NCBI RefSeq assembly: GCF_018499875.1
Contig: NZ_JAHBAY010000013.1
Location: 124,001-188,000 of the forward strand
Origin: Kineosporia corallincola
GTDB lineage: Bacteria > Actinomycetota > Actinomycetes > Actinomycetales > Kineosporiaceae
Direction: 5' to 3'
Length of the DNA: 64,000 nucleotides
Shown: positions 44,295 to 53,100 of the stretch, piece after piece
How positions within the stretch are numbered: position 1 is the first letter of the stretch
Layout of the letters: each line of letters opens with the position of its first letter
Made by a program: the position numbers and the translations under genes
Notes under the pieces: generated by a model
What the model was told of the DNA's origin: nothing
Database searches by the model: none
What the model saw: only the letters and a program-made list of their open reading frames with translations

Positions 44295-44611
44295 GGGGAA
44301 ACAACGATCCTGAACGTAGTGCCTTTCGTGGTCGGTGCGGACACCTCGGTGTGCTCCGCGCCCATACCACAACGTGACAACGGTGGCTCTTATGCCACCG
44401 ACGAGACACACGTTACTCCTCCTGGCCGCCTCAAACTGCCGGAGTTACTAACCGTGGGTAGTGTCTTTCGGTCCGTCACGTCGGGACCGTCGTCCGCAAA
44501 AAGTTTTCCGGTGTCGGGCCTCGAAGCGGAAAGATTCTGACCTGATGACTCCCTAAGGTCCTTGCGCCGGCCGGAGAAACGGCTGGTCCGGACCTAACAG
44601 GGGAGACCGAG
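44295..44611. other. Divergent intergenic region
   Basis: There are 317 bases between the divergent small gene and the DinB gene. A dyad CGGTCC-9-GGACCG lies at 44469-44489. No gene or clear promoter boxes were seen. Confidence 0.4.
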
Positions 44612-45154
44612 ATGTCGATCACTCAGGACAGTCGCCAGGCCACCGGAACCGGCCAGGAGGCCACCGAACTGCTCGAGACCCTGGCCGAACGCCGCTTCTT
44701 CCTGCGTCAGACCGTGCGCAACCTCACTCTGGACCAGGCCACCTCCCGTCCGACCGTGAGCGAACTGACCCTGGCCGGACTGGTGAAGCACGTCGGCGAG
44801 ATGGAGGCGCAGTGGGTGCGCTTCATCGTCGAGGGCACCGAGGCCGTCGCCCTGCCGGAGAACTGGGAGAGCGACCCGTCGTTCTGGCGGGAGGGCTGGC
44901 GGCTGGCCGAGGGGGAGAGCCTGGAGAACGCCCTGGCCACCTGGGAGACGATCGCCGCACACACCGAGGAGGTGGTGCGAGGGCTGCCCGACCTGAACGT
45001 CGCCCACGCCCTGCCCCCGGCGCCCTGGTTCCGGCCGGGCGCCAGCTGGTCGGCCCGCCGCACGCTGCTGCACCTGATCGGTGAGATCTCCCAGCACTCC
45101 GGGCACGCGGACATCATCCGGGAGAGCATCGACGGCCAGAAGACCATGGGCTGA
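44612..45154 (+). CDS. DinB-family (DUF664) protein
   Basis: A 180-residue four-helix bundle of the DinB/mycothiol-dependent S-transferase superfamily. Metal-binding His are in LVKHVGEMEAQWV and near the end in LLHLIGEISQHSGHADIIRESIDG, a classic DinB signature. In actinobacteria such proteins may use mycothiol for detoxification. GGGGAGACCG precedes the ATG. Single gene. Confidence 0.92.
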   Translation: MSITQDSRQATGTGQEATELLETLAERRFFLRQTVRNLTLDQATSRPTVSELTLAGLVKHVGEMEAQWVRFIVEGTEAVALPENWESDPSFWREGWRLAEGESLENALATWETIAAHTEEVVRGLPDLNVAHALPPAPWFRPGASWSARRTLLHLIGEISQHSGHADIIRESIDGQKTMG

Positions 45155-45262
45155 ACCGCGTCTCGGCAGGTCAGGCGGGTGCTAGTACCTCTGTCCCATG
45201 GCAGTTCGGACCTGCCCGGCCCGCCAATGGGTAGCAACACACCCGGCTACCCGGAGGACGAC

Positions 45263-45742
45263 ATGAAGAAGACGCTGATCATCAGTGGCGCCGCCGCCGC
45301 GGCGATCCTGCCCGCGGCGTTCGGGCTGGCAGCCAATCCGTCGCTGAGCGCGCAGCGGCCGGTCGACCAGAGCTCGGTGCAGCTGGTGGACAGTTCCAGT
45401 CGGCCCTCGGCCACGAGTTCCGGCGGTGCCGCGGGCCCGGCGACCGGTGCGGGGACGCCCTCGGTTCCGGCGACGTCGTCGGGTGAGGGGACGCTGGTGG
45501 TTGCGGGGACGTCGTCGGGTCGCGGAACGTCGTCGGCCTCGGCGTCCGGGGAGGGCTCGAAGGCCGTGGACGATCACGGCCGGCGGCACGGTGGTCATGG
45601 TCGTCATGGTGAGGACGACGACCGTGGCGCCCCGACGCCGCGCGGTTCGGCGGGGGCCACCTCCAGCACGCACACGGCGGCCGGTCATGACGCGGGCGAC
45701 GACCACGGCAAGCACGGCGGTCACGGCGAGAGCGACGGCTGA
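45263..45742 (+). CDS. Exported His/Asp/Gly-rich protein
   Basis: A 159-residue protein beginning MKKTLIISGAAAAAILPAAFGLAA, a signal peptide. The middle is Ser/Thr/Gly/Ala-rich. The last 60 residues carry clusters DDHGRRHGGHGRHGEDDDRG and GHDAGDDHGKHGGHGESDG, which could bind zinc, copper or nickel outside the membrane. GGAGG lies six bases before the ATG. It sits 41 bases before a sensor kinase gene and might be its accessory or target. No known family. Confidence 0.75.
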   Translation: MKKTLIISGAAAAAILPAAFGLAANPSLSAQRPVDQSSVQLVDSSSRPSATSSGGAAGPATGAGTPSVPATSSGEGTLVVAGTSSGRGTSSASASGEGSKAVDDHGRRHGGHGRHGEDDDRGAPTPRGSAGATSSTHTAAGHDAGDDHGKHGGHGESDG

Positions 45743-45783
45743 TCCCCGCTCCTGTTCCCGCTCCCGACGAGGCATCATCTCTC

Positions 45784-47202
45784 ATGCACGAAGCAGCGCG
45801 GCCTGAGCCCGGGGAGAGCGATGCGCACATGACCGACGACGCCTGGGTGAGCGTCGCCGGCGCCGGCACCGTCCGGGCCTCCGATCAGCCGCTCCGCTGG
45901 GGCCGGTTGGTCGGGGGTGTCGTGGTGCTGGCGTTGCTGGTCTTCGCCGGGGTCGCGGCGGTGAGCGCGGTCACCGCACGCCGGGCGGCCGAGCGCGAGG
46001 CGGTGAACGACGCACTGGCCATCACCGACGTGCTCGGCGAGTCGGTGATGCAGCCCGCCCTCACCGACGACCTGTCCTCCGCCGACGCCACGCGCCGGCA
46101 GGCGGCGCTGGACCAGCTCGACGTGACGGTGCGCGAGCGGCTGCTCAGCGACACGATCGTGCGGGTCAAGCTGTGGAAGCCGGACGGCACGATCGTCTAT
46201 GCCGACGAGTCCCAGCTGATCGGGATGCGTTTCGCGCTCGACGACGAGGAGATCGAAGCCCTCGACGAGCGGGTGACGAAGGCCGAGATCAGTGACCTGA
46301 GCGCCCCGGAGAACCGGTTCGAGCGCAGCAACAACCGCAAGCTCCTCGAGGTCTACCGCCCGGTGTGGGCGCCGGACGGCCAGACGCTGCTGTTCGAGAC
46401 CTACTCCGCCTACGACGCGGTGACGGCCCGGACCAGCCAGCTGTGGCGGGGTTTCGGCGGCATCACGCTGACCAGCCTGCTCCTGCTGCTGGTCGCGCAG
46501 GCCCCGCTGACCTGGGCCCTGGTGGCGCGGGTGCGCCGTGCGCAGGCCGAGCGGGAGGCCTACCTGGCCCGGGCGGTGCAGGCCTCGGACGACGAAAGGC
46601 GCCGTATCGCCGCCACTCTGCACGACGGCGCGGTGCAGGAGCTGGTGGGCAGCGCGTTCCTGGTGGCCGGCGTCGCGGACCGGGCCCGGGCGGCCGGTGA
46701 CGGCACGGCGGCACAGCAGCTCGACCTGGCGGCGGGCTCGGTGCGGTCGAGCATCGGTGGTCTGCGTTCGTTGCTGGTGGACATCTATCCGCCGTCCCTG
46801 CGCAGTGCCGGTCTGCGCGCGGCGCTGACCGATCTGGCGGCGCCGTTGCGGGCCCAGGGTGTGGGGGTGCTGGTGGAGGTGCCGGACGAGCCGGAGCTGA
46901 CGGCGGAGAAGGAGGAGCTGGTGTTCCGGGTGGCCCAGGAATGCCTGCGCAACATCATGAAACACGCGGACGCCGAGAACGTGCGGGTCGGCCTGCACGG
47001 TCCGGACGAGGAGGGGCACACGGTGCTGGAACTGGTGGACGACGGTGTCGGGTTCGATCTCGGCGCCGTGCTGGCGCGCCCCGAGGAGGGGCACTTCGGG
47101 CTGCGGCTCGTGGCCGATCAGGCGGCGGCCGCGGGGGCGGAGCTCCGGGTGCGCACCGCTCCCGGTGAGGGGACGAGCTGGCGGCTGGAGGTGCCCCGGT
47201 GA
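45784..47202 (+). CDS. Sensor histidine kinase, NarL/HisKA_3 type
   Basis: A 472-residue membrane kinase. Helix 1 (about 41-63, LVGGVVVLALLVFAGVAAVSAV), an extracytoplasmic sensor of about 160 residues (ALAITDVLGESVMQPALTDDL onward), helix 2 (ITLTSLLLLLVAQAPLTWALVARV), then the dimerisation helix with DDERRRIAATLHDG and phospho-accepting His280. The ATPase domain shows N-box CLRNIMKHA, VDDGVGFD and GHFGLRLVADQA. Signals are unknown. An ATG 15 codons on is an alternative start. The stop overlaps the response-regulator start by 4 bases. Confidence 0.93.
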   Translation: MHEAARPEPGESDAHMTDDAWVSVAGAGTVRASDQPLRWGRLVGGVVVLALLVFAGVAAVSAVTARRAAEREAVNDALAITDVLGESVMQPALTDDLSSADATRRQAALDQLDVTVRERLLSDTIVRVKLWKPDGTIVYADESQLIGMRFALDDEEIEALDERVTKAEISDLSAPENRFERSNNRKLLEVYRPVWAPDGQTLLFETYSAYDAVTARTSQLWRGFGGITLTSLLLLLVAQAPLTWALVARVRRAQAEREAYLARAVQASDDERRRIAATLHDGAVQELVGSAFLVAGVADRARAAGDGTAAQQLDLAAGSVRSSIGGLRSLLVDIYPPSLRSAGLRAALTDLAAPLRAQGVGVLVEVPDEPELTAEKEELVFRVAQECLRNIMKHADAENVRVGLHGPDEEGHTVLELVDDGVGFDLGAVLARPEEGHFGLRLVADQAAAAGAELRVRTAPGEGTSWRLEVPR

Positions 47203-47834
47203 GCGACCGGATCCGGGTGCTGCTGGTGGACGACCACGCGCTGGTGCGGGCCGGGCTGACCGCTCTGCTCGACGCCCATCCACGGATCGAGGTGGTGGGG
47301 GAGGCCGCGGACGGCGACCAGGCCGTGGAGCTGACCGAGAACGCCGAGCCCGACGTGGTTCTCATGGATCTGTCGATGCCGGGCACCGACGGGGTGACGG
47401 CGACCCGGGAACTGCTGGTGCGGCGTCCGGGAACCCAGGTTCTGGTGCTCACCTCGTTCTCCGACCGGAACCGGGTGCGGGACGCCCTGGCAGCGGGTGC
47501 GATCGGCTACCTGCTCAAGGACTCCGACCCGCAGGACGTGGTGAACGGGGTGATCGCGGCGGCCCGGCAGGGCTCGCCGCTCGACCCCCGGATCGCCCGG
47601 ACCCTGCTGACCGAGGGCACGGTCGGCCCGCCGCCCGCACTGCCCCCGCTGTCGCCGCGGGAGCTGGACGTGCTCCGGCTGGTGGCGCGGGGGATGGCGA
47701 ACAAGCAGATCGGCCGTGCCCTCGGGATCAGCGAACGGACCGTGAAGGTGCACCTGGGCAACGTGTTCCGGCGGATCGGCGTGCAGGACCGCACCTCCGC
47801 AGCACTCTGGGCCCGGGAGAACCTCCAGCAGTGA
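47199..47834 (+). CDS. NarL/FixJ-type response regulator
   Basis: A 211-residue regulator. The receiver begins IRVLLVDDHALVRAGLTALL with phospho-acceptor Asp57 (DVVLMDLSMPG) and conserved Thr/Lys downstream (LTSF, LLKD). The C-terminal LuxR-type HTH is LSPRELDVLRLVARGMANKQIGRALGIS. It is the partner of the preceding kinase. Its stop at 47834 abuts the convergent exchanger stop with no intervening base. Confidence 0.96.
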   Translation: MSDRIRVLLVDDHALVRAGLTALLDAHPRIEVVGEAADGDQAVELTENAEPDVVLMDLSMPGTDGVTATRELLVRRPGTQVLVLTSFSDRNRVRDALAAGAIGYLLKDSDPQDVVNGVIAAARQGSPLDPRIARTLLTEGTVGPPPALPPLSPRELDVLRLVARGMANKQIGRALGISERTVKVHLGNVFRRIGVQDRTSAALWARENLQQ

Positions 47835-49073
47835 TCACCGCCTGCGGGTGAAGGGTGCCCTCAGGGTGGGGACGATGTGCTTCCAGTGCCAGGCGAAGGC
47901 GGCCAGGGCGATGACGCCGTACACCGCGGACAGGATCAGCCGGCCCTGGGTGCCGGTGACCGGGAACTGAATCATGAACAGCAGCAGCAGGATCCAGGCC
48001 GACCAGTGGTGGAACCGCAGGCCGATGATCAGCGCGATGCCCATCATCGTCTGCGTCGCGGTCAGCAGCATCTCCTCGGTCTGCCGGTGGTCGAGGGCCA
48101 GGGCCGGGTCGCCGCCGCCGAACAGGTAGGCGATCGGCAGCGAGCCGACCAGGAGCGTCCACTGGTTCACCTTGGACGAGATCAGCGTCGCGATCGCGGC
48201 CCCGGCGTTGCCGCGCCAGGCGAACATGATCGCGATGATGAACTCCGGTGCCTCGGAGGCCAGCGGGGCCACCCACTGCACCAGCAGGAATTCGTCCACG
48301 CCCAGCGACGCGCCGCCCTCGACCAGGCTGTGGGCGAACGGTTCCGCGGCGATCATCACCACGAACGCGGCGAACAGGAACAGCCCGGCCAGGGTCCAGC
48401 GGCGCGGGCTCCTGGCCAGGCCGCCGATCGCCGCCGAGGTGCCCTGGAGGTGCGGCTCCTCCACCGCGCCCCGGCTGAGCCGGTAGGCGTAGTAGGCGAA
48501 CCAGGCGAACAGGATCACGCCCATCCACAGGTGGATCTGGCCGGTGAGCGGCATGACGAACGCGAAGACGCCGGCGAACAGCAGGAACCCGAGTTCGAGC
48601 CGGTTGTCGCGGTCGAGCGGGATGGCGTGCGTGGTGCGGCCTTTCAGTCGCCGCAGGCCCCACAGCCCGACCAGCACCACGACCGGCCAGCCGAGCCCGA
48701 GCAGCAGCCGGTTGGAGCCGGTCATGTTGGCGGCGGCGTACTGCACGTACTCCGGATTGCTGCCGGCCGTGTAGGCGTAGTACAGGTCGACCGCGTACTC
48801 CGGGAGTACCGCGATCAGGGCCAGGATGGCGATGGCCAGCCCGCCGGAGATGTCGACCTGCGCCGCCTCGGCGGCCCAGGCCAGCAGGAACGACGCGGCG
48901 AACACCGCGACGCCGTAGATCAGCATCGACAGCACCGGCTCCGGATGTGTTCCGGACAGCCGGGTGACGACGGCGGGAAGGGCGAGGAGCACGCAGAGCC
49001 CGATGGAACGCAGCATCAGCGCGCGGGGACTGCGTGGCGTGGGTGGTGCGGCGGCTTCGGTGGTGGTGGTCAC
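47835..49073 (-). CDS. Sodium/calcium or proton-cation exchanger (CaCA superfamily)
   Basis: A 412-residue integral membrane protein with about 11 helices and the two inverted alpha repeats of the superfamily: LALIAVLPEYAVDLYYAY and VAPLASEAPEFIIAIMFAW, each with the ion-binding Pro-Glu. It exchanges a divalent cation for protons or sodium. The start at 49073 is followed by a Thr/Ala/Pro-rich N-terminus. About 295 bases separate it from the peptidase gene; nothing was seen there. Confidence 0.88.
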   Translation of the reverse strand: MTTTTEAAAPPTPRSPRALMLRSIGLCVLLALPAVVTRLSGTHPEPVLSMLIYGVAVFAASFLLAWAAEAAQVDISGGLAIAILALIAVLPEYAVDLYYAYTAGSNPEYVQYAAANMTGSNRLLLGLGWPVVVLVGLWGLRRLKGRTTHAIPLDRDNRLELGFLLFAGVFAFVMPLTGQIHLWMGVILFAWFAYYAYRLSRGAVEEPHLQGTSAAIGGLARSPRRWTLAGLFLFAAFVVMIAAEPFAHSLVEGGASLGVDEFLLVQWVAPLASEAPEFIIAIMFAWRGNAGAAIATLISSKVNQWTLLVGSLPIAYLFGGGDPALALDHRQTEEMLLTATQTMMGIALIIGLRFHHWSAWILLLLFMIQFPVTGTQGRLILSAVYGVIALAAFAWHWKHIVPTLRAPFTRRR

Positions 49074-49368
49074 GGCGGGACGGCTCCCTCGGTCGGTTCC
49101 GGCCGGGTCGCCGTGGTGCCAGGGGCGGAGCAGACCCGGCCAGCAGACGGACGTGCTGGCCGAAGGTCTGGCTCGCCGTCACCCCGCAGCTGCCCGCGGA
49201 CGACGGTGGATGACCGTGCGCCGCACGCTGACTGCGCGGCGGGCGCCGTGATGTCGACCATCCGCACCTGCCCAGCACCGGCGAGGGCAGGCGGAGTTAC
49301 TCCCCTTCTGACCAACCAGGCTAACCGACGGGCCGGCCCCTGTCGTCGTCAGGCGCCGTGCCGCGAGC

Positions 49369-51249
49369 TCACACCGGTGGGTGGCTGACCTCCAGATGCT
49401 CGCAGACCCAGTCGACGGCGGTACGTACGAAGGTCACCCGGTTCGCCGTGTCGAGCAGCTCGTGCCCCTCCCCCGGGAACAGCAGGAACTGGTGCCGCAC
49501 ATCGTTTTTCGCCAGAGACTCGACCACCTGCTCGGCCTCCTCCAGTGGCACGTTGGTGTCGTCGGCGCCGTGCACCACCAGCAACGGGGCCCTCAGCCGG
49601 TCGATCCGGCGGATCGGTGAGAACTCGCGCAGCAGCCCGGCGTGGGCGGCCGGGTCGCCGTACTTGGACACCGCGGCCGCGGCGATCCACGGCTCGGTGT
49701 GCCGGTAGAAGGTCTCCAGGTCGGCCATCCCGCACACGTCGATGCCGACCGCGAACAGCTGCGGGAACCAGGTCAGGCCGGCCAGGGTCAGGTAGCCGCC
49801 GTACGACCGGCCCATCAGCCCGACCCGGCCGGGCACCGAGACCCCGCTCTCCAGAAGGTGTTCCGCGGCCGCGGAGACGTCCTGGATCGAGCCGTCGCGC
49901 AGCTCCACGTCGTCCGCGGTCTCGAAGGCCCGCCCGAAACCCGAGGAACCGCGCACATTCGGCGCGAACACCGCGACCCCGGCCGACACCAGCGACTGGA
50001 ACAGGGAGTTGTACACCGGGCGTTCCTGCGACTCCGGCCCGCCGTGCAGGTGGATCATCGTCGGCCAGGGGGCGGGCGAGTCGGGGCGGTAGAGCCAGCC
50101 GCTCAGCGGCAGGCCGTCCAGCCCGCGAAAGCGCCGCAGCACCGGCCGGGTCAGGTCGGCGGTGTCGACCGTGGCGTAGCTGGCGCCCCGGGAACCGCGC
50201 AGCTCACCGTCGGCCTTGCTGGTCAGCGGCAGCGTGGTGCCGGTGACCAGGTCGATGGTCCAGGCGCCGCGCGGGTCCGACCAGTCCTCCGCCGCGAGGA
50301 TCAGCGACTTGCCCCCGGCGAGGAGCTGGCAGTCGTCCACCACGTCACGTGGCAGCGGGCCGATCTCGTCCTGCTTCAGCGAGTCCAGGTCGAGCAGGCT
50401 CACCGCGCTGGTGCCGCCGTACTCGTTCCACAGCAGCACGGCCGTGGCGCCGTCTGCCGACAGGGAAAAGCGTTGCAGCTCGGCGTGATCCCGGCGGGCC
50501 AGCAGCTCGGCCGGGCCGTCGCCGGACAGGTCCAGGCGGACCAGCGCGGCCAGGTCGTGGTCGGCCTCGGTGCGGGCGTACAGGTGCCGGCCGTCGGGTG
50601 AGAGCGCCCCCAGATCGGCGAAGCCGCCGCGCTCGCCGGTCACCGAGGTGTGCACCGCCCGCTCGTCCGACCCGTCGAGCGCGCAGACCGCCAGCGTGCG
50701 GTAGCTGCGCGGGCCGCGCCGGATCAGCGCCCGGTCACCGGCCACGTCGAGCAGCGACACCAGCGGCCCGGAGGTGATCACCGTGCGGGTGCCGTCGGCG
50801 GGCGAGATCAGCACGGCGGACGCCACGGCCCCCACGGTCTCGGTGACCATGAGCTGTCCTTGGGCCGTCCACCCGTGCCGGGACCCCGCCCCCAGCCAGG
50901 CGGTCCGCCCCGGGCCACCGGACACCAGACGCAGGCCGGAACCGTCCGGGCGGACCACCCAGATCTCGTCGCGCGAGCTGCCCGCGCCCGCCACCAGGCA
51001 GGCCAGCCAGGCCCCGTCGGGCGACCAGCTGATCGACAGCACCCGGGCCAGCGAGATGCCCGGGCTGACCGGCTGGGTCTGCTGCGAGTGCAGGTCTTTC
51101 ACCCAGATCGAGGGCGCCCCGCCACGGTCGGAGATGAAGGCGATCCGCGTGCCGTGCGGGTCGGGCGTGGGTGACCAGCTGCCGTAGACGTCCTCGGGTA
51201 CGGCCTCGCCGGCCTGGTCGTCGTGCCCGAAGGATTCCTGGACGTTCAC
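49369..51249 (-). CDS. S9-family serine oligopeptidase (third gene of the ligase-amidotransferase operon)
   Basis: A 626-residue prolyl-oligopeptidase-type enzyme. A beta-propeller (about residues 1-370; WSPTPDPHGTRIAFISDRGG, LSPDGRHLYARTEAD) caps an alpha/beta-hydrolase domain. The nucleophile is Ser482 in GLMGRSYGGYLTLAG; Asp is in VVHGADDTNVPL and His in PGEGHELLD. There is no signal peptide, so it is cytoplasmic and limited to short peptides. Its GTG start overlaps the amidotransferase stop by 4 bases (GTGA), forcing coordinated expression. In this setting it could trim, recycle or regulate the peptide product. Confidence 0.93.
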   Translation of the reverse strand: MNVQESFGHDDQAGEAVPEDVYGSWSPTPDPHGTRIAFISDRGGAPSIWVKDLHSQQTQPVSPGISLARVLSISWSPDGAWLACLVAGAGSSRDEIWVVRPDGSGLRLVSGGPGRTAWLGAGSRHGWTAQGQLMVTETVGAVASAVLISPADGTRTVITSGPLVSLLDVAGDRALIRRGPRSYRTLAVCALDGSDERAVHTSVTGERGGFADLGALSPDGRHLYARTEADHDLAALVRLDLSGDGPAELLARRDHAELQRFSLSADGATAVLLWNEYGGTSAVSLLDLDSLKQDEIGPLPRDVVDDCQLLAGGKSLILAAEDWSDPRGAWTIDLVTGTTLPLTSKADGELRGSRGASYATVDTADLTRPVLRRFRGLDGLPLSGWLYRPDSPAPWPTMIHLHGGPESQERPVYNSLFQSLVSAGVAVFAPNVRGSSGFGRAFETADDVELRDGSIQDVSAAAEHLLESGVSVPGRVGLMGRSYGGYLTLAGLTWFPQLFAVGIDVCGMADLETFYRHTEPWIAAAAVSKYGDPAAHAGLLREFSPIRRIDRLRAPLLVVHGADDTNVPLEEAEQVVESLAKNDVRHQFLLFPGEGHELLDTANRVTFVRTAVDWVCEHLEVSHPPV

Positions 51250-53018
51250 AGACCGGTCCGCTGGAGCCAGAGCTCGAGCAGGCCGAGCTGCCACAGCACG
51301 TTCGCGCCGATCGTGGTGCGGGCCGTGTTGGGGTCGCCGAGCAGGCCGTTCACCACCTCCGGCCGGAACAGTGCCCGGTCCAGCGCGGCCCGCGAAGTCA
51401 GTGCCTCGCGCACGCTTTCGAGGATGGGGCCGTCGAGATGACGCACCCCGGGCACCGGGAAGTAGCCCTTGGTGCGGTCGATGACGGCGTCCGGCACGAC
51501 GCCCCGGGCCGCCTCCTTGAGCACGCCCTTGCCACCGTGCGCGAGCTTGAGTCCGGGTGGGCAGAGCGCAGCGAGTTCCACGAGTTCATGGTCGAGGAAC
51601 GGGACGCGCGCCTCCAGCCCCCACGCCATCGTCATGTTGTCGACCCGCTTCACCGGGTCGTCCACCAGCATGATCCGGCTGTCGATGCGCAGCGCCGCGT
51701 CGAGGGTGCTCTCGGCGCCCGGGGCGGCGAAGTGGTCGCGGACGAACGCCAGGCTCGGGTCGCCGTCCACCGTGCGGTCCGGGTTCAGCAGGGCGGCCAC
51801 ACCCGACGACGGCCGGTCGAAGAACACCCCGGCGTAGGCCTCGGCGGCCTGCGAACGGGGGACGTCGCGCAGCGGCGGGTACCAGTCGTACCCGGCGAAC
51901 ACCTCGTCGGCGCCCTGCCCGGACTGCACCACCGTGATCTTCTTCGAGACCTCCTCGGAGAGCAGGTAGAAGGCCACGCAGTCGTGGCTGACCATCGGCT
52001 CGCTCATCGCCGCGATCGCGCCCTCCACGCCGTGGGCCAGCCGGTCGTCGGGGATCAGGATCTTGTGGTGATCGGTGCCGAACTCCTTGGCCACCAGGTC
52101 GGAGTACTCGAACTCGTCGCCGATCTCGCCGCCCGCGGCGTTGAACCCGATGCTGAACGTGGCCAGTCCCTGCTGCCCGGCCCGGGCCAGCAGCGCCACC
52201 ACCAGGCTGGAGTCGAGACCGCCGGACAGCAGCACGCCCACCGGGACGTCCGACACCATGCGCCGCTGCACGGCCAGGTCGAGCGCGGCGAGGGTCCTCT
52301 CCCGCCACTCGTCGTCCCCGATCGAAAGATCGTGCGTGGCGGGGGGATTCCAGTACACCGCCTCGGTGGACGAGCCGTCGGGCTCGATCACCCGCACGGT
52401 GGCCGGCGGCAGCTTGCGCACCCCGGACAGGATGGTGCGCGGCGCCGGCACCACCGAGTGCCAGGACAGGTAGTGGTGCAGCGCGACCGGGTCGATCGAG
52501 GTGTCCACGTCGCCCGCCGCCAGCAGGGCGGGCAGCGTGGAGGCGAACCGGATGCGCCGCGGGGTCTCGCTCAGGTACAGCGGCTTGATACCGAGCCGGT
52601 CACGGGCCATCACCACCCGGCCGGTGTCCAGCTCGGTCAGCACGATCGCGAACATGCCGAGGAAGTGGTCGACGAAGGACGTGCCCCAGTGGTGGTACGC
52701 CTTGAGGATCACCTCGGTGTCGGACGTGGAACGGAACCGGTAGCCGTGGCCCTCCAGCTCGCGCCGCAGCTCGTGGTGGTTGTACACGCAGCCGTTGAAG
52801 ATCATGGCCAGGCGCAGTTCGTCGTCTACCATCGGCTGCGACCCGGCCTCGGAGAGGTCGATGATCTTCAGCCGATGGTGCACGAACGCCACCGGCCCGT
52901 GCGACCAGGTCCCCTTCGAGTCCGGCCCCCGGCGCTCCAGGCACGGTGACATCCTGGCCACCGCGTCGAGATCGGGTTTCGCACCGTCCAGCCGGAACTC
53001 GCCACCCAAGCCGCACAT
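51246..53018 (-). CDS. Glutamine-dependent asparagine-synthetase-like amidotransferase
   Basis: A 590-residue two-domain enzyme. The N-terminal glutaminase has catalytic Cys2 (MCGLGGEFRLDG), LERRGPDSKGTW and HHRLKIIDLS. The synthetase half has the ATP-pyrophosphatase loop VLLSGGLDSSLV and GQGADEVFAGYDWYP. The text is closer to the N-acetylglutaminylglutamine amidotransferase branch (AsnO of rhizobia and Pseudomonas) than to ordinary AsnB. It would convert a carboxylate to an amide on a small peptide or acid, using glutamine. AGGAGG precedes the ATG; 82 bases after the ligase gene and overlapping the peptidase gene. Ordinary asparagine synthesis is the alternative. Confidence 0.88.
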   Translation of the reverse strand: MCGLGGEFRLDGAKPDLDAVARMSPCLERRGPDSKGTWSHGPVAFVHHRLKIIDLSEAGSQPMVDDELRLAMIFNGCVYNHHELRRELEGHGYRFRSTSDTEVILKAYHHWGTSFVDHFLGMFAIVLTELDTGRVVMARDRLGIKPLYLSETPRRIRFASTLPALLAAGDVDTSIDPVALHHYLSWHSVVPAPRTILSGVRKLPPATVRVIEPDGSSTEAVYWNPPATHDLSIGDDEWRERTLAALDLAVQRRMVSDVPVGVLLSGGLDSSLVVALLARAGQQGLATFSIGFNAAGGEIGDEFEYSDLVAKEFGTDHHKILIPDDRLAHGVEGAIAAMSEPMVSHDCVAFYLLSEEVSKKITVVQSGQGADEVFAGYDWYPPLRDVPRSQAAEAYAGVFFDRPSSGVAALLNPDRTVDGDPSLAFVRDHFAAPGAESTLDAALRIDSRIMLVDDPVKRVDNMTMAWGLEARVPFLDHELVELAALCPPGLKLAHGGKGVLKEAARGVVPDAVIDRTKGYFPVPGVRHLDGPILESVREALTSRAALDRALFRPEVVNGLLGDPNTARTTIGANVLWQLGLLELWLQRTGL

Positions 53019-53100
53019 GCACAGACCTCCTGAAGCTAGCCGGACCTCACGTCCCCGTAGACCGAGTTGACCACGACTCCCCGGGGAGTGCGCAACCCGA

